DNA from: an uncultured Flavobacteriaceae bacterium | GTDB lineage: Bacteria; Bacteroidota; Bacteroidia; Flavobacteriales; Flavobacteriaceae | Length of the DNA: 64,000 nucleotides | Assembly: GCA_947502635.1 (NCBI GenBank) | Contig: CANNAN010000009.1 | Coordinates: 124,001-188,000 of the forward strand | Direction of reading: 5' to 3' | Part shown: positions 45,037 to 52,455 of the stretch, in pieces | Numbering within the stretch: the stretch's first letter is position 1 | How the letters are laid out: each line of letters starts with the position of its first letter | Program-made: the position numbers and the translations under genes | The notes under the pieces: generated by a model | The model's input: the letters and a program-made list of their open reading frames with translations, nothing else | What the model was told of the DNA's origin: nothing | The model's database searches: none

Positions 45037-45948
45037 ATGCTTCAAGTAAAAAAAATATCGTTTCGTTATAAAAGAAAAACTGTTTTAAATAACATTAGTT
45101 TTATTGTTAAAGCAGGTGAACACCTTTCAATTATAGGCGAAAGTGGCTCAGGAAAAAGCACACTTTTAAAGTTACTTTATGGTACTTACGATTTAGACAA
45201 AGGACATATTTTCTGGAAGGATGAAGACATTTTAGGTCCAAAACATAACCTCATTATTGGCCCAGAGTTCATGAAGTATGTGGCTCAGGAATTCGACTTA
45301 ATGCCTTTTACCACTGTTGCTGAAAATATTGGCACTTTCCTATCTAACTTTTACCCTGAAGAAAAACAAGAACGCATTAACGAACTTTTAGAAGTTGTAG
45401 AATTAGTCGCTTATAAAGACGTTAAAGTAAAGGAACTAAGCGGTGGACAAAAACAGCGGGTAGCTTTAGCTAAAGCTATAGCAAGACAACCTGAAATAAT
45501 TTTACTAGATGAGCCTTTTAGTCACATTGACAACTTTAAAAAGCAATCTTTACGCAGAAGCTTATTCAAGTACTTAAAAGAAAAGAACATTAGCTGTATT
45601 GTTGCTACTCACGACAAAGACGATGTCTTGTCTTTTTCGGATAATATGATTGTATTGCACAACACTAAAATTATAGCTAATAATACACCTAAACATTTAT
45701 ACAACAATCCAGAAAACAAACTGATAGCTTCTTTCTTTGGTGAATTTAATGAGATAAACAGCAAATTTGTTTATGCTAATCAATTAAAAGTGGTAGACCA
45801 TTCCAATTTAAAAGCCATAGTAAAACAATCTTACTATAAAGGACATTACTATTTAATTGAAGCCAGTTTAAATGGAAAAACTATATTTTTTGAACATGAT
45901 ATCCAACTTAAAAAAGGAAATAATGCCTTTTTAAACCATGTTTCATAA
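45037..45948 (+). CDS. ABC transporter ATP-binding protein
   Basis: A 303-residue ATPase. Walker A GESGSGKST near residue 36, Q-loop VAQEFDLMPFTTVAENIG, signature LSGGQKQRVALAKAIA, Walker B EIILLDEPFSHID, and switch His in ATHDKDD. The last 80 residues resemble the TOBE-like regulatory part of importer ATPases. No permease lies next to it, so its membrane partner is elsewhere. Confidence 0.93.
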   Translation: MLQVKKISFRYKRKTVLNNISFIVKAGEHLSIIGESGSGKSTLLKLLYGTYDLDKGHIFWKDEDILGPKHNLIIGPEFMKYVAQEFDLMPFTTVAENIGTFLSNFYPEEKQERINELLEVVELVAYKDVKVKELSGGQKQRVALAKAIARQPEIILLDEPFSHIDNFKKQSLRRSLFKYLKEKNISCIVATHDKDDVLSFSDNMIVLHNTKIIANNTPKHLYNNPENKLIASFFGEFNEINSKFVYANQLKVVDHSNLKAIVKQSYYKGHYYLIEASLNGKTIFFEHDIQLKKGNNAFLNHVS

Positions 45949-46048
45949 TTTATATATCTTTGCATGTGTTCATTGAGAAGTTCTTTTGATAAATTTTGAA
46001 AGCTATGTAAGGCAATAATGTCTTACATAACATTTAAAATTAAATATT

Positions 46049-46345
46049 ATGAATTGGAAAATTCAAAAACTACAAAATGGTGAAACCATTATTTCAAAAG
46101 AACCTGGTAATTCTATGTTACCGCTACTAAAGTCTAAACAACCTGTAAAATTGAAGCCCATTACATGGGAAGACTGTGAAACAGGAGATATTGTTTATTG
46201 TAAGGTTAGAGGCAATTGCTTTACACACCTTGTAAAAGGAAAAAACAGCAAACGCGGCTTATTAATTGGCAATAATCATGGTAGAATTAACGGATGGACT
46301 AAAAATGTTTATGGTAAAGTAATAGAGATATTACCTATGTCATAG
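46049..46345 (+). CDS. S24/S26 peptidase-like small protein
   Basis: A 98-residue protein with the fold cues of the S24/S26 (LexA/signal peptidase) family: EPGNSMLPLLKSKQPVKL with the nucleophile-type Ser, then DCETGDIVYCKVRGNCFTHL, and GLLIGNNHGRINGWT. The catalytic Lys position is not clear, and there is no membrane segment or DNA-binding domain. I cannot tell whether it is an active protease. It converges on the WYL-dioxygenase gene, 28 bp apart. Confidence 0.7.
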   Translation: MNWKIQKLQNGETIISKEPGNSMLPLLKSKQPVKLKPITWEDCETGDIVYCKVRGNCFTHLVKGKNSKRGLLIGNNHGRINGWTKNVYGKVIEILPMS

Positions 46346-46373
46346 ACATTATCTAATAAATAAAATAAAACAC

Positions 46374-48095
46374 TTACAATACTTCTTTTTCGGCATACTG
46401 CAATCCGTTTGGTAATTCAATTGAAGAAAATTCTAAATGCAGAACACGTCGTCTTTTCTGAACGGTCGTTTCAGATGAAGCATGCAACAATAAAGGCTTT
46501 ATTAATTGAACACCTCCAGATCCTACCTCACTAACAAAAGGAATTGAATTGGTTGTGATTAATTTGATTTCCGCATCATTTAAACCTTTGTTGTGCGAAC
46601 CTGGAATCACTTTAAGAGCACCATTTTTTAACGTCGTATCATCCAAATGAATGCGTATAGAAAATGTGTTTTTTGAGATTTCCTCAGGTGGGCGAACACC
46701 AATCACCCCCTTCTTATTAGTCCACGAAGTGAACCCATTAGTTTCTATTTTCTTTGCAACATTAATTGGAATATCCTGATGCCAAGTCACATACCAATTA
46801 TCTTTAGGTGATTTATCAAAATAAATAGCCTTGGTTAAAAACACATCCTTATCAATCGATTTGATAAGCTTTTTAAAATTTTTATTAAATAAGATATCTT
46901 TTAATTCAGGCATTTTTAAAAGCACTTCGCGCATACCAAAAGCTTGTTCGCTGTTTTGTTTAATATAAGTATCAAATTTTGCTTTCAGTTTCCTAATATC
47001 TCGTTTCGAATATACATGGTTTAATATACCAAAGCCTTTATACTCCAATCGTTTTGCTATTGTTCGTAAGTTCTTATCATTAATTTCGGTCTCATAAGCA
47101 TCTACAGCATCATACAATCGTTCTTTAATGTTCCGCTTCAATCGCTCGGGAGCAATCACTTTCACACCTTCACCCAAACCAAGAATTTCTTTTTCTAATT
47201 CAAAATTTAGTTGAACTTCAAAAGCAATAGTCACGCCATAATTATCTCGACTTACCTCTTTTTGAGAATGATGAAATGGTTTCGTAAGCACATAAGGTGC
47301 ATGTTTATGATTCACATAAAGCATAACCGTTTCAGGTTCTAAATTTGGGCTTACAGAAACACCAATAACATTTTTATAATAGATTTCAGAATCAAAACCA
47401 GCGTTAAAAATAAATGGTTTATCGCTTCGTTCAATCGAAATAATTCGATCCAAAGCCAAATTCATTAAGCCTTCATTTTTTTTGCGTTGACCAATTACAA
47501 ACCAACGATTTCTAAATTCTTTTAGTAAATAAGGATAATATGTAAATGTGCTTTCCTGCCGTGCCTTGAACGACTGATATGTAATTTCTATAGCTTGCTT
47601 TTTTAGTATGAATTGATAGAGCTCATCTAAAAACTCTAAGCCTTTTAAGTTTTCATTTTTTTCAAAATCAATCAAAGATTTCTCCTGTGTTTTCTGTGTA
47701 TAAACATGATCTTCCAACTTTTGGACCATACTTCCTAATTCAGCAAAATGAGAAAAGCCTTGAAACTGTTTTAAAAACGACACAGCTTCAGATAATTTTG
47801 TTAAATCCTGATTAGAAATGGGGCTATTTGTAATGCTATAATTTTCATCTTCATACTTATAAAACTTTCGGTTATAAACCACAATTGGGGCGTTGTATCC
47901 CAATTTATCACTACGCATCATTTGCAAATCTAATTGTACGGTGCGTTTACTCACATCAACATCTTTTCCTTCATACTCGTAAAGCGCATCAGAAACCGAT
48001 TCAATCAAATCATTAAGCGTCCATTGTTTGTAGTTATTTTGAAGACATTGATCTATCGTTTTGTAACGAATTAATGCATTTTTATTGGCAGCCAT
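46374..48095 (-). CDS. WYL-domain regulator fused to phytanoyl-CoA dioxygenase domain
   Basis: A 573-residue uninterrupted frame. The N-terminal third has a winged-helix start (ALIRYKTIDQCLQNNYKQWT, DVSKRTVQLDLQMM). A WYL domain follows (about 140-235; IEITYQSFKARQESTFTYYP, RWFVIGQRKKNEGLMNLALD), then a WCX-type tail to about 330. The C-terminal 240 residues are a PhyH-type Fe(II)/2-oxoglutarate dioxygenase: WHQDIPI (His-x-Asp), HLDDTTLKNGALKVIPGSHN, the distal His in PLLLHASS, and a 2OG-type Arg region (KRRRVLHLEFS). WYL regulators often control RNA-repair, defence or DNA-damage genes. The gene is downstream of the CAP gene, whose promoter carries operator S1. Confidence 0.85.
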   Translation of the reverse strand: MAANKNALIRYKTIDQCLQNNYKQWTLNDLIESVSDALYEYEGKDVDVSKRTVQLDLQMMRSDKLGYNAPIVVYNRKFYKYEDENYSITNSPISNQDLTKLSEAVSFLKQFQGFSHFAELGSMVQKLEDHVYTQKTQEKSLIDFEKNENLKGLEFLDELYQFILKKQAIEITYQSFKARQESTFTYYPYLLKEFRNRWFVIGQRKKNEGLMNLALDRIISIERSDKPFIFNAGFDSEIYYKNVIGVSVSPNLEPETVMLYVNHKHAPYVLTKPFHHSQKEVSRDNYGVTIAFEVQLNFELEKEILGLGEGVKVIAPERLKRNIKERLYDAVDAYETEINDKNLRTIAKRLEYKGFGILNHVYSKRDIRKLKAKFDTYIKQNSEQAFGMREVLLKMPELKDILFNKNFKKLIKSIDKDVFLTKAIYFDKSPKDNWYVTWHQDIPINVAKKIETNGFTSWTNKKGVIGVRPPEEISKNTFSIRIHLDDTTLKNGALKVIPGSHNKGLNDAEIKLITTNSIPFVSEVGSGGVQLIKPLLLHASSETTVQKRRRVLHLEFSSIELPNGLQYAEKEVL

Positions 48096-48099
48096 AATA

Positions 48100-49611
48100 T
48101 TAGTTGTTACAAGTCTTACAATATAAATTTTTCACACCCTCGTATCTCAAGTTTTGAAAATCCTTATCAATCCATTCGCACCATCTTTTCTGATTAAATT
48201 TTATAGCTAGTTTATGAACATCTAGCAATTCTTCCAATCCAGATTCGGAATTTTCAAGCACATACGTTTTTGCTAAAAGAAAAGAAGTTTCTTCATTTAA
48301 AGTTTTGTCATTAAATCGATACATTAACAATTCAACCGTTAAATAATAGGTGCTCCACTTATTAAAAAATAGGCATAAATCCATATCATCTTGTATTGTT
48401 GATGATACTTCCCTAAAATAATCTGTAATGAATTCAAATGACTCATGAATCTTTGGACTGAAATTAATTTGTCCATAATATTCTATGCTTGCCATATGAA
48501 AATTTAAAAATAGAGGGTTCACCGTTTCCTCAGATTTATACTTTTCAAATAATAATTCTACCTTTTTTGGGTGCATTACTTTGGAAAAATCTTCTAAACT
48601 ACTATCCCAAGACCAAAGTAACTGCCTACTTGTTATTGCATATAAATTTAAGAGGTTTTGCTGTGCCTCTAAAGAAAGTTGTTCTGGTTGTGACAACCAG
48701 TTTCTAACAAATAACACAACATTGTCTAAGTTATAGTTATTTACTTCCTTTAATAATAAAGCTGAAACATTCTGAACCAATTCCTTTTTATCAAACAGTT
48801 TATCAATTATAAATTCTTCATTAAAAAAGATGTCATTCCCTTCTTTATTATACATTTCAAATAGTACTCTATTTGCTAAATCGTAGTTTTTTGTAAGCAA
48901 AGCATCTGTTAAATTATAAAAAAGAAAATTAGGATCAGTTTCAAGCCATTCCCCATATTCATATAAAATTGCTTTTGATTTTCTTTGCAGATTTAATGCA
49001 TTCTGCCAAAAAGGATCAAGATTGTTTTTAATATATTGTTTTATCTCTTCTTTATCATCTCCCAAAGCCTCTTCCAAACCCAGGAGTTCAATTTGATATT
49101 GACACAACTCCCAGTTTTCCTTTGCTTGAATATTAAAAGAAACTTCATTAGTGGTCTTATTTTTTATTAAACTTTTTATGAATTGCGCTCTCTCAGTATG
49201 TAATACAGAATTAGTGTTAGTATTTCCATCAACAGATGTAAAACTTTTTATATCTATTCCAAATAATTTCTTCGAATCGAAATTTATTTCAGGGATCATT
49301 ACAGGTTTTTTTTGTCCTGTTTTAAAATCAAAAACAATTTCCCTGATACCATTAATCCCTTTTAATTTCAGGACAACCTCAGGTTTTTTAATAAGTGGTT
49401 CAATCTGTCTTAAGTCATATCTTTTGCTTGGGATTGACGCTGGAACATTATAACTACATTTCTTTCCATCTTTTATCAAGATAAGGTTCGGACTTATATC
49501 TTTACCTCTCATATGTTCAGGAATCACACCTAAAAAGGTTACAAATCTTTTTTTATTATCAGCAAGGTTATGAGAAAATAAACTGTCTCTATAAACAGGC
49601 TTTAACATCAC
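48100..49611 (-). CDS. C-terminal part of a frameshifted CAP-type protein
   Basis: A 503-residue frame without recognisable motifs, rich in helices and Trp/Tyr. The GTG at 49611 is only the first canonical start. The same frame continues upstream to about 49760 with convincing coding sequence (DSIIRHYSKETVEEIIENP, LVCHGDNKLDVSPIYDGVML) but no start codon. It meets the end of the CAP gene (49746-50390) in another phase near 49758-49761, where one missing base would join GNAIS to DSIIRH. It is therefore probably the rest of one protein of roughly 765 residues. It ends 4 bp before the WYL-dioxygenase gene. Confidence 0.65.
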   Translation of the reverse strand: MMLKPVYRDSLFSHNLADNKKRFVTFLGVIPEHMRGKDISPNLILIKDGKKCSYNVPASIPSKRYDLRQIEPLIKKPEVVLKLKGINGIREIVFDFKTGQKKPVMIPEINFDSKKLFGIDIKSFTSVDGNTNTNSVLHTERAQFIKSLIKNKTTNEVSFNIQAKENWELCQYQIELLGLEEALGDDKEEIKQYIKNNLDPFWQNALNLQRKSKAILYEYGEWLETDPNFLFYNLTDALLTKNYDLANRVLFEMYNKEGNDIFFNEEFIIDKLFDKKELVQNVSALLLKEVNNYNLDNVVLFVRNWLSQPEQLSLEAQQNLLNLYAITSRQLLWSWDSSLEDFSKVMHPKKVELLFEKYKSEETVNPLFLNFHMASIEYYGQINFSPKIHESFEFITDYFREVSSTIQDDMDLCLFFNKWSTYYLTVELLMYRFNDKTLNEETSFLLAKTYVLENSESGLEELLDVHKLAIKFNQKRWCEWIDKDFQNLRYEGVKNLYCKTCNN

Positions 49612-49745
49612 ACCATCGTAAATAGGAGAGACATCTAATTTGTTATCTCCATGGCAAACTAACTGTTCTCGTTCTACTAAATCTATAGCAATCCCGTCAT
49701 TAGGGTTTTCTATTATCTCTTCAACAGTTTCTTTGCTATAGTGTC

Positions 49746-50390
49746 TTATAATTGAATCGATATAGCATTACCCATATTGATCATAGAATTTCCTTTATCA
49801 GCCAAAAAATATCTACATGAATTATCACCTTTCTTTATACCAAATGCATTTTCAGATAATTGCCCTGAAATCAAAACACCCTTTTTACCAAACACTTGTG
49901 TCGCAAAAATGCGTTTGGATTTTGGATTATATGTGAATCCGAAATCACCATATCTATAATCGTCTAAGATCATGTTAGCATAATGACCTGGTGAATTTTT
50001 CCAGGAACGAAACATATCAAAAGCTAATTTTTCTAAGGCTTTAAAATTTAATGACAACCTCACTGGTTTAGTGTATAATATATTTTCACCAACTGTTGAA
50101 AATTGTCTGCTAAAATGAGAAACACGATCTTTTACTTTTATAAATTTTGTCCCCACTTGAACATGTGTTAAAGAATTTATTTCTGCATTATAATCCGATT
50201 GAAGTTTTGCTGCTTTAGCTAAATCAACATCTCTCTTTAATGGTAATTTTCCCAAACTCACCCTTAATTCATTTACACGTGCTGCTAATAAATCGGATAA
50301 TTTTTCATGATCAAAATTTGAATTTTGCGCATTCAAAAAAGAAAAAAACAAAACAAATGTTAGTAGACAAAATGATTTTTGTTTCTTCAT
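49746..50390 (-). CDS. Secreted CAP (SCP/PR1-like) domain protein
   Basis: A 214-residue exported protein. The signal peptide ends at FLNAQ. The CAP domain has LAARVNELRVSLGKLPLKRD, AKLQSDYNAE with the Asn/His region NSLTHVQVG, FSTVGENILYTK, and RSWKNSPGHYANMILDDYRY. The stop at 49746 falls just after GNAISIQL, and an open frame in the next phase continues for about 550 codons, so this is likely the N-terminal part of a larger broken gene. Its promoter region contains operator S1, shared with the divergent 50473 gene. Confidence 0.8.
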   Translation of the reverse strand: MKKQKSFCLLTFVLFFSFLNAQNSNFDHEKLSDLLAARVNELRVSLGKLPLKRDVDLAKAAKLQSDYNAEINSLTHVQVGTKFIKVKDRVSHFSRQFSTVGENILYTKPVRLSLNFKALEKLAFDMFRSWKNSPGHYANMILDDYRYGDFGFTYNPKSKRIFATQVFGKKGVLISGQLSENAFGIKKGDNSCRYFLADKGNSMINMGNAISIQL

Positions 50391-50422
50391 AAAAACGTTT
50401 TAAAATTAAAGATAAAAATTAT

Positions 50423-50458
50423 TACGCAAAAAGACTGCGCACTGGTAAAAAACATTTG
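50423..50458. promoter_or_regulatory. Operator-promoter S1 (RNA-repair regulon)
   Basis: TACGCAAAAAGACTGCGCA (50423-50441), with TTTG of an ACATTTG -7-like box at 50455, exactly 14 bp from the operator end, as in S2 and S3. It lies between divergent genes, so it can control both the 50473 gene and the CAP/WYL-dioxygenase operon (minus-strand -7-like TATCTTTA near 50407-50414). Confidence 0.75.
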
Positions 50459-50472
50459 TATAAAAAAAGAAA

Positions 50473-51081
50473 ATGAAAGCGCTAAAACATAAAATATTCA
50501 ATGTCCTAATTGAAAAAATAACTGTTTCAGAATTTGAAAATTGGTTGTATAACTCAGAAGAAATTATAGAAAACTTAGACAGCAATCCATACTATTTTGA
50601 TCTAATTTCAATTAATTATAAAAATGATAAATGGCAAAATGAATTTAAAAATTTGGTTAAAAAAAACTACGGTACAGATTTATTAATACTAAGTAGGCTT
50701 GAAGTGATATGCTCCAAAATCATACATTCAAAAAATATTAATGATTGTCATTGGTTAATTTCTGAAATAATAAAGGACTATAATTACGAAACAGAAAACA
50801 TAGTTTTATTTGATTTCTATAGTCTTTATAGTCAGTTCGACTTAATTAATTTGGGATATATGAACGATTCTAATTATAGTTCTGAAGCTAAATATATTTC
50901 ATCTTTATTTTTAAATAAAGTTGAAAATTTTAATTCTTTAGATGAAAAAGTTAACGCTTTGAAATCTTCATTAGAAAAAAATTTTTTTTTAGACAGGAAA
51001 AATAATAAGATAAAACCTATTTCGAATTATCAAAATTCAACTCTAAAACAAAAAATACTTGCTTTTTTCAAAAAAAGTTAA
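50473..51081 (+). CDS. Hypothetical protein of the RtcB regulon
   Basis: A 202-residue acidic, Asn/Tyr/Ile-rich soluble protein. It opens MKALKHKIFNVLIEKITVSE with EFENWLYNSEEIIENL. It has a helix-rich plan like small immunity or adaptor proteins, and a basic tail LKQKILAFFKKS. No family recognised. It is driven by operator S1 and so is expected to be co-regulated with the tRNA-like leader operon and rtcB. It diverges from the CAP gene. Confidence 0.65.
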   Translation: MKALKHKIFNVLIEKITVSEFENWLYNSEEIIENLDSNPYYFDLISINYKNDKWQNEFKNLVKKNYGTDLLILSRLEVICSKIIHSKNINDCHWLISEIIKDYNYETENIVLFDFYSLYSQFDLINLGYMNDSNYSSEAKYISSLFLNKVENFNSLDEKVNALKSSLEKNFFLDRKNNKIKPISNYQNSTLKQKILAFFKKS

Positions 51082-51164
51082 TACTTCGTATTAAGGGGTC
51101 CTTTTTTTTAGAAAATGAAAAAATAAATTTTGAAAATTGAAAAATAAATCTAAATATTTGCATC

Positions 51165-51345
51165 GCAATAGAGCAATAAAAACAAGTTTAACTAACATCG
51201 AAGCTATGAGTTTATTTATATCATATCAAGACAATCCGAAGGGCATAAAGCCTTTTGTGATGCTTCGTGATTATCGTTAGATAAATTTTTCAAATTATAA
51301 ATGAAAATCCGAAGCAATCTTAAAATTGTTTCGGATTTTTTGTTT
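51165..51345 (+). ncRNA. Predicted structured RNA with a 24-aa frame
   Basis: An orphan transcription unit in the gap between the 50473 and 51472 genes. A promoter-like TTG...TAAATATTTG ends at about 51163. An intrinsic terminator lies at 51304-51341 (AAATCCGAAgCAAT...ATTGttTCGGATTT, T-run). CTAAC (about 51191) can pair with GTTAG (about 51276), and CGAAG/CTTCG form an inner stem. An ATG at 51206 opens MSLFISYQDNPKGIKPFVML plus four residues (to 51280). It could be a small regulatory or Y-like RNA or a tiny peptide gene. Inference. Confidence 0.4.
51304..51341 (+). terminator. Intrinsic terminator of the 51-kb small RNA unit
   Basis: AAATCCGAAgCAAT - cttaaa - ATTGttTCGGATTT followed by TTT. 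Strong, and not associated with a preceding long gene. Confidence 0.8.
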
Positions 51346-51471
51346 TCAGTCGTTAGCAATTCCGCTAAACAATTTCCAAAAACAGTTTTAAATTAAATAT
51401 GGAACGTCTCGATTCTTGAAAATGAATCTTAAAAAGGCTTTCCAAAAAACGAATTATTAAAATAAAAAACA

Positions 51472-51999
51472 ATGGACACACATTTGTTAAATAATTATGT
51501 GCTGAAAGCTATAGATGCCTATCCATATGATTTAGAAGAAACAGTAGAAAATTTAAACTACGCTTTATCATACGAATCCAATAATGCTTATGCGCTTTTC
51601 TTAATGGGGAAATTACAAGCAGAAAAAATTGGAGATTACGAAACGGCTAAGTTGTATTTCGCTGAAGCTTTGGCATCAAAAATGGATTTTCAAAAGGTAT
51701 ATCCCAAATATATTCAAACTTTGTTATGGAATGATGATTTAGATGAAGCTCAAAAATTAATAGACTTTGCATTAACCATAAAAGGTATAGACAAAGGTGC
51801 TATCTGGGATAAACAAGGACAGCTTTTTGAAATAAAACAAGCATATAAGAAAGCAATAAAAGCATATAAAACAGCAAAAGTATTTGGTTACAACGATTCA
51901 TTTATAAACTACACCGATGATGAGATTAGTAGAATAAAAAGTAAGTTAAAACCAAAGAAAAAGAAAAGTGCTTCTAAAAAAAAGAAGAAAAAAAAGTAA
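51472..51999 (+). CDS. TPR-repeat protein with Lys-rich tail
   Basis: A 175-residue soluble protein with about four TPR units: LEETVENLNYALSYESNNAY, YALFLMGKLQAEKIGDYETA, LIDFALTIKGIDKGAIWDKQ, YKKAIKAYKTAKVFGY. It ends in a poly-lysine-like tail (KKKKKSASKKKKKKK). The tail suggests RNA or ribosome contact. It is placed directly before operator S2 and inside the RNA-repair island, so an accessory role in the same system is plausible. No further function can be assigned. Confidence 0.75.
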   Translation: MDTHLLNNYVLKAIDAYPYDLEETVENLNYALSYESNNAYALFLMGKLQAEKIGDYETAKLYFAEALASKMDFQKVYPKYIQTLLWNDDLDEAQKLIDFALTIKGIDKGAIWDKQGQLFEIKQAYKKAIKAYKTAKVFGYNDSFINYTDDEISRIKSKLKPKKKKSASKKKKKKK

Positions 52000-52011
52000 A
52001 ATAAAACTTAC

Positions 52012-52047
52012 TACGCAGAAACATTGCGCAATAGTATAAAATATTTG
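52012..52047 (+). promoter_or_regulatory. Operator-promoter S2 (RNA-repair regulon)
   Basis: TACGCAGAAACATTGCGCA (52012-52030), then TTTG at 52044, spaced exactly 14 bp as in S1 and S3, with ATATTTGCAG as the -7 region. Predicted start near 52053. It drives the hairpin/tRNA-like leader and the 624-aa gene. Confidence 0.78.
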
Positions 52048-52093
52048 CAGAGTAATCATAAAGAAATCTATTTAAGCAAGATTTCAAAGTAGC

Positions 52094-52122
52094 ACTCCAC
52101 CAGACGCGGATGCTGGTGGGGT
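52094..52122 (+). other. Strong leader hairpin
   Basis: ACTCCACCAG - 9-nt loop - CTGGTGGGGT, a 10-bp stem with one G-U pair, about 40 nt after the predicted start from S2 and 34 nt before the tRNA-like fold. No T-run of terminator length follows. It may be a processing or protein-binding element. Confidence 0.6.
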
Positions 52123-52156
52123 TTAATAAAAACGTTCTTTAAAATTATAAAAAAAC

Positions 52157-52271
52157 AGTTCGGTAGCTCAGTGGTTAGAGCAACAGAAATTACTTTGCGC
52201 AAATAAGCATACAAAGTTCCTAAAAAACTTTAATCTGTGTGGCGCAGGTTCGAATCCTGCCCGAACTACCA
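52157..52271 (+). tRNA. tRNA-like RNA with 39-nt insertion in the anticodon loop
   Basis: Canonical tRNA parts are all present: acceptor AGTTCGG/CCGAACT (7 bp), T8-A9, D-arm GCTC-AGTGGTTA-GAGC with the GG pair, anticodon stem ACAGA/TCTGT, variable loop GTGGC, T-arm GCAGG-TTCGAAT-CCTGC, discriminator A and encoded CCA. The anticodon loop is 46 nt (52188-52233) rather than 7. Without the extra 39 nt the RNA would be a standard 76 nt. The insert can fold as ACTTTG...CAAAGT or, exclusively, as AAAGTT...AACTTT. It lies in the leader of an RtcB-linked operon, so an intron-like, bait or sensor tRNA is possible. The amino-acid identity cannot be told. Confidence 0.72.
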
Positions 52272-52283
52272 TTATAAATCACT

Positions 52284-52448
52284 GACATAGAAAGTTCCTA
52301 TAAACAATCATTTAAAGAAATTACTTTCCGTTAGTAAAAAGACAAAAAGAGTTCCTATATCTGGTTCGATTCCAGAGCTCGAAAGAGCTTGCAGTTAATT
52401 TATACTCTTCGTCTTTTAAAATAGGTAAAAGGAGTTCCTATATACACC
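52284..52448 (+). ncRNA. Second leader RNA module with T-arm mimic and repeated motifs
   Basis: Contains CTGG-TTCGATT-CCAG (52361-52375), a T-arm look-alike, joined directly to AGCTC-GAAA-GAGCT (52376-52389), a GAAA-capped stem that could mimic an acceptor helix. The motif AGTTCCTATA occurs at about 52292, 52350 and 52433, with a variant AGTTCCTAAA inside the tRNA-like insert (52215). GAAATTACTTT-s-CG occurs both in that insert (52186) and at 52317. The repeats are seen; a shared recognition or cleavage function is inferred. Confidence 0.5.
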
Positions 52449-52455
52449 TCCAAAA

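Noticed and set aside
52094-52122. Terminator before the tRNA-like RNA
   Set aside because: The stem is strong, but the downstream tract is TTTAATAAAA rather than a T-run, and the predicted promoter S2 lies upstream with no gene between. A leader element is more likely.
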